Positions 60,336 through 64,000 of a DNA stretch of 64,000 nucleotides are shown here, in pieces. Made by a program: the position numbers and the translations under genes. The notes under the pieces were generated by a model that was not told the origin of the DNA, did no database searches, and worked only from the letters and a program-made list of their open reading frames with translations. Origin of the DNA: Artemisia argyi (lineage: Eukaryota > Streptophyta > Magnoliopsida > Asterales > Asteraceae). Within the stretch, counting starts at the first letter, position 1. Every line of letters starts with the position of its first letter. Where the stretch lies: assembly GCA_030686995.1 (NCBI GenBank), contig CM060709.1, forward strand, positions 130,292,373 to 130,356,372. Reading direction: 5' to 3'.

Positions 60336-60874
60336 AGTATATCATAAGCCAAACATGATTAAAAGTAAGAAACCCATATATATCCTCAAACACATGACAT
60401 GCTAGTATAAATATCACAAGACAAACATGGTATAAAGCAAAAACCATCTAAAAGACTATAAACCATTATCAATCATTATACCATTCGAAACAAAAACACA
60501 AAAATGATACCAAAGCAGAATAAGAACAATTTGGACATTCTAGTTCCCTGAAGCCTGGCCCAGATATTTCACGAGCCATATCCAAATGGGCTCTTAATCC
60601 ACCAACCCACCCACATAAACACATAGACATATATTTGCCTGCAAAACATTTTGACTAACATATGTAGGGTTCTTCCATCTGGCCGCCCCCATCTCTCTTT
60701 CAAGCAAAGCGGCTCAACACTACTCTTTCAGGCGACTTTTTGTCTTGACAACGGTGGACTAGACTACATTCATAATGATAAACACAGGTTACACATTCAT
60801 TTTGTTTGTGAATGCTGGTATTATTTGATGTTTATATGATTAAACAAAGCAAGGTGCTTTTACACTTTTACAAT

Positions 60875-61006
60875 GGGAAATAATTTGTACGCCATTTATT
60901 TTTGACTATACACCACTAAATCACACCAGTGATGCATACAGTACAACACCACTATGCATAATTTAGTGGTGGATGACAAATAAAAATGGTGTACAAATCA
61001 CCTCCC
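60875..61006. mobile_element. MITE, GGGAGGTGATTTG termini (family member 3)
   Basis: Ends GGGAAATAATTTGTACGCC and (minus strand) GGGAGGTGATTTGTACACC, with inverted repeats continuing to CACCACTAAAT. It belongs with the copies at 5979-6098 and 7119-7259 by its terminus. The target duplication is not clear here. Confidence 0.75.
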
Positions 61007-61027
61007 TTTCTAATGTTATGATCAAAC

Positions 61028-61029
<2 letters not shown>

Positions 61030-61101
<72 letters not shown>
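61030..61101. repeat. (TA)n microsatellite
   Basis: About 36 TA units. Confidence 0.95.
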
Positions 61102-61105
<4 letters not shown>

Positions 61106-61109
61106 TTGA

Positions 61110-62090
61110 AACCCTTTGTCATAGCAGCAGCTACCGTCTAAGTCAACTAATACCGTAATACACTAACTCTATTTCGAATTGGTTACTTGTTTTGGTTTAG
61201 TTTATTGTTGTGATTTTAGTATTTTTGTTAAATTCGTGTTTATGAGTGTTGGGGTGACTATCGTAGGTGAGTTTGTTTGTGTTTTTCCACAAATTTGAAA
61301 TCGCAACTTTTTCCCTTAAATTTTGAATTGCATACTCTAATTTACTTAAGGTCTATGATGTGGTGAGTATAGTTTGTGGCTAGTTCTATAAAAAAGAATG
61401 TTTTAGATAAGATAACTTGCTAATAAATGATAAGTGTATATATATAAACGAGCTAATTATTTGGTATATGATTGAATAGATACTTTTGTAATATGTGCAT
61501 TTTTTTGATTTTGTCTATAGAAGCTAACAGCCTCGTAAGATTATTAATGCCGCGCAAGGCAAGTTAAGATGTCAACTGATACAATGAAACTGCTACAATG
61601 ATACATGGATAATCTATGAAGCACCGCAAGTCTCTGACTATATGGGTGGAGGATAAAAACAGACGGTGAATGACTATAAAGAAAATGAGAAAAAAGACCC
61701 TCAGAGTAGAAGAATTGTTTTGGGTGAAGGACTTCAGATATCGAGAGGTATATCCGAACAAAGTTTCCCAAGCTAGTTAATGCAATACACTGTGCAATGG
61801 AAGTTCTGTTGGAAACGATGAGAATTTCATGGAGTTTTGTAAAGAACGTCCATAAACAACGTCCATTGTAACTTCTAGAGTTTTGTACCAAATGCAAAAG
61901 GTGCATTAAGGGTAGAATACTTTGTCCTTTCCAGTTTTCACAGCATACTTTTTGTTGTATGAAGACAATTTGCCTTTAGGTCGTCCAAGAAAATTCCAAT
62001 TCGGATGATATTGTAAACTACTTATTGGGAACTTAACTAGTAAAATAATCAAAATCAGCGTAAAAATATGGGACAGATATAATATATCGT
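61110..62090. other. Intergenic, no recognised gene
   Basis: The open frames on the minus strand at 61544-61906 and 61906-62118 have no recognisable domain. The short NWNFLGRPKGKL stretch near 61990 is suggestive of a small basic motif but too short to call. Confidence 0.4.
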
Positions 62091-62095
62091 ATTTC

Positions 62096-62649
62096 AGCAA
62101 GACCAGTAGTTGTCTCACAAAAGTTTGCTACAAATTAAAGTTTCAGGCCGGTAACATTACACAACCAAGTAAATTCATTAATGCAACTGTTATATCAAAA
62201 TTCCATTGATATTGTTATACAACCAATGATATCATGGAGGCTTATGTATACATGAAAAGAACATGGTTATGCTAGCTAAACCAATGCTAACCCTAATCAG
62301 ATATTAGATTACATTATCGCCTCATAATACAAACAATATTTGCCACATTTGACGATGTTGAAATAAAACAACAAAACCTTTGTGGTGCAATATCCAAGAT
62401 GGCAAGATATCTGAAGTTCTTGTCTAGAACAAGCTTCCGCAATTGTTACTCTGAAAGTTTATGTATCAACTGTTTGTAGGTGAGTTGACCCACCAGTTCT
62501 CATTTGTCGACCATGAAATCGGGTTCCCGACCATGGCACACCATCTCAAGTTCAAATGGGCTACAACAAGGTTTTCTTTGGAGTCTTTAAAGAGGTTCAA
62601 GATTCTCGATTCGACTTCTGAATCTTCTGCATAAATGCATTCTTCCTCG
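62096..62649 (-). pseudogene. 3'-terminal fragment of the PPR gene
   Basis: Corresponds to 40204-40815, that is, the last part of PPR exon 14 plus its 3'-UTR, on the same strand. The peptide EEECIYAEDSEVESRILNLF...NPISWSTNE is nearly the same as in the intact gene. Homology stops sharply at about 62649, inside the exon, and what follows is unrelated. There is no upstream coding sequence or promoter, so it is a truncated duplicate. Small indels occur near the C-terminus. Confidence 0.9.
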
Positions 62650-62759
62650 ATGCTGTCGATCACCAGCGAATGATAACAACATATAGACAATGGCGGAGCA
62701 GATTTCTTATGTTGGCAATAACACAATAACATTCAGCTTATTAGGGATGATTTTGTATG

Positions 62760-64000
62760 TGTGGTTATTTTGGATTTTCAACTTACTCTAAAAGGCTTTA
62801 GTAATCCTCAATTTATAGGCCAAAGTTGCAACCAGAAAAAGAGATATCATGGTCACGTCTATAGCCCTATAAATTAAGGTCATGGCTGATGGTTTCAAAC
62901 ACTTATTTTGACAACCAAATCAGCCCACTATTGCCTTTTACTTAGTCAAAACACACGTTAGTATTTAGTCTAATATAGACTTGTACCATTTGCAACAAAA
63001 TCATATACAATCACCTGCTGCATCAGCTAGTTGTACCCTTTGCTTTGAATGTGTTAAAACATCGAAAACTTGCCAAACTCCTCTATAGTTCCAACAATCC
63101 CCCACCACGTTGGAAAGTTTTTTCTGCTACTCTAGTAGGTTGTGTCACGAAGGTGTCATTACGATTAAACCTTGTTTACTCAAAGTATGCAAAGTAAAAT
63201 CGATTCAATAGTGTCCTAACGAATTAAACCAAGTATTTTGTGATCTCACCGGCACACTTTTACACACTTCCCACCGTAACCATCTCATTCTCACTGAGCG
63301 CTAATATGGCCATGCGCTTAAATCTTGATTCATCATGACCCTCTAAGAGAGAAACCACAACTCTCTATTCAAGGCGGCACCACCTTTAGGTCATATAGGC
63401 AAAGCTACTCTAACGTCTTCGTTGCTAAGACGCCTCAAAAGCTTTGTTAAGAGAATATTCTCATCCTCATTCTCGGCAACGCCATGCTATCTTTGCTATA
63501 CATGAGTCAATATTTTAATAGCATCTTCTATCGATAAGTGACTTCGTTATTACCCATTAAACTCGAGAAGTAGGAGCACTACACTCAAGTTGGGTTTCCA
63601 TCGCTAACCGATTCACATGTGGTTTCAGACCCATGTCTCTAGCATCTCACAATAAGTCTCTCAGACCCATGTCTCTAGCATCTCACAATAAGTCTCTCGT
63701 CAGAGACATAATGGAGATATCTGACAATTCTCTATCATTGTCGATCACAACACAAACACTCACCAAGTCTTCGTCAGAGTCTTAGTAGTGTCAAAATCAA
63801 GTTTCTAGATCACTTGACGAACATGTCATTAATGGCCATTCTAAGTTTTATTAAGAAATTCATAAGCAACAGGTATTAAGTCTCTATTCCGCTTAACCTC
63901 CTCTTTTGCCACGACTAGGCGAATAACACAACTTCCATCTTGAAGTGTAAATACACACTTGTTTCTTGCACATTCAAGAATCAATGTAATGTGTATGAGT
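62760..64000. other. Probable LTR-type or other repeat at the right edge, no gene recognised
   Basis: Sequence around 63060-63140 (CCAACAATCCCCCACCACGTTGG) recalls the leader or LTR of some plant Copia elements, but this is weak. A 38-bp direct tandem duplication (TCTCAGACCCATGTCTCTAG...) occurs at about 63621-63696. No conserved coding frame. Confidence 0.35.

Noticed and set aside
61544..62118. Two minus-strand frames of 120 and 70 codons
   Set aside because: No domain, splice context or homology to anything recognised; retained only as an intergenic note.

Overview
The window is plant nuclear DNA, almost certainly from a eudicot and probably from the daisy family (Asteraceae). The evidence is GT-AG introns that restore frame across every exon chain I could build, plant-type proteins, and very heavy transposon and microsatellite load. 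The family assignment rests on recalled similarity of the retroelement and Helitron-like fragments and is an inference. There is no rRNA, CRISPR or operon structure.

Five gene models are supported. (1) An organellar (probably mitochondrial) uS17 ribosomal protein gene on the minus strand, 9517-14782, with two coding exons and a 4.95-kb intron. (2) A VMA21-like V-ATPase assembly factor on the plus strand, 24324-25696, with a leader intron reaching back to about 22432. (3) A seven-exon alpha/beta hydrolase (276 aa) on the minus strand, 28721-31463, with a complete catalytic triad. (4) A single-exon COI1-like F-box/LRR protein on the plus strand, 34000-35547. (5) A 14-exon pentatricopeptide-repeat (PPR) protein (814 aa) on the minus strand, 40627-50171. 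A further transcription unit of unknown identity probably begins near 16.4-16.9 kb behind an E2F-like site.

Gene debris is unusually well represented. There is a COI1-like pseudogene fragment at 27.08-27.45 kb, an eIF2-gamma pseudogene at 27.68-28.20 kb, and two separate fragments of the PPR gene: one inside the VMA21 leader intron at 22.88-23.61 kb and one 3'-end copy at 62.1-62.65 kb. There are also Helitron-like coding fragments near 18.0-18.8 kb.

Region by region: 0-0.85 kb is a frameshifted Gypsy gag fragment; 0.95-3.47 kb is a 1,274-bp direct tandem duplication carrying an LTR-like segment; 5.1-5.4 kb is a gene-like inverted duplication; 6-9.2 kb is MITEs, microsatellites and a diverged copy of the 1.6-3.6 kb sequence; 9.5-14.8 kb is the uS17 gene; 15-22.3 kb is the E2F-site unit plus Helitron-like debris; 22.3-25.7 kb is VMA21; 27-28.2 kb is pseudogenes; 28.7-31.5 kb is the hydrolase; 34-35.5 kb is the COI1-like gene; 38.2-39.6 kb is a long-TIR element; 40.6-50.2 kb is the PPR gene; 50.4-57.9 kb is a nested retroelement/MITE/(TA)n block; 57.9-64 kb is mostly intergenic repeats with the PPR fragment. 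Small elements with clear target-site duplications are common: 9 bp (Mutator-like), 8 bp (hAT-like), TTA (Tourist-like), and 17-21 bp for two tRNA-derived SINEs.
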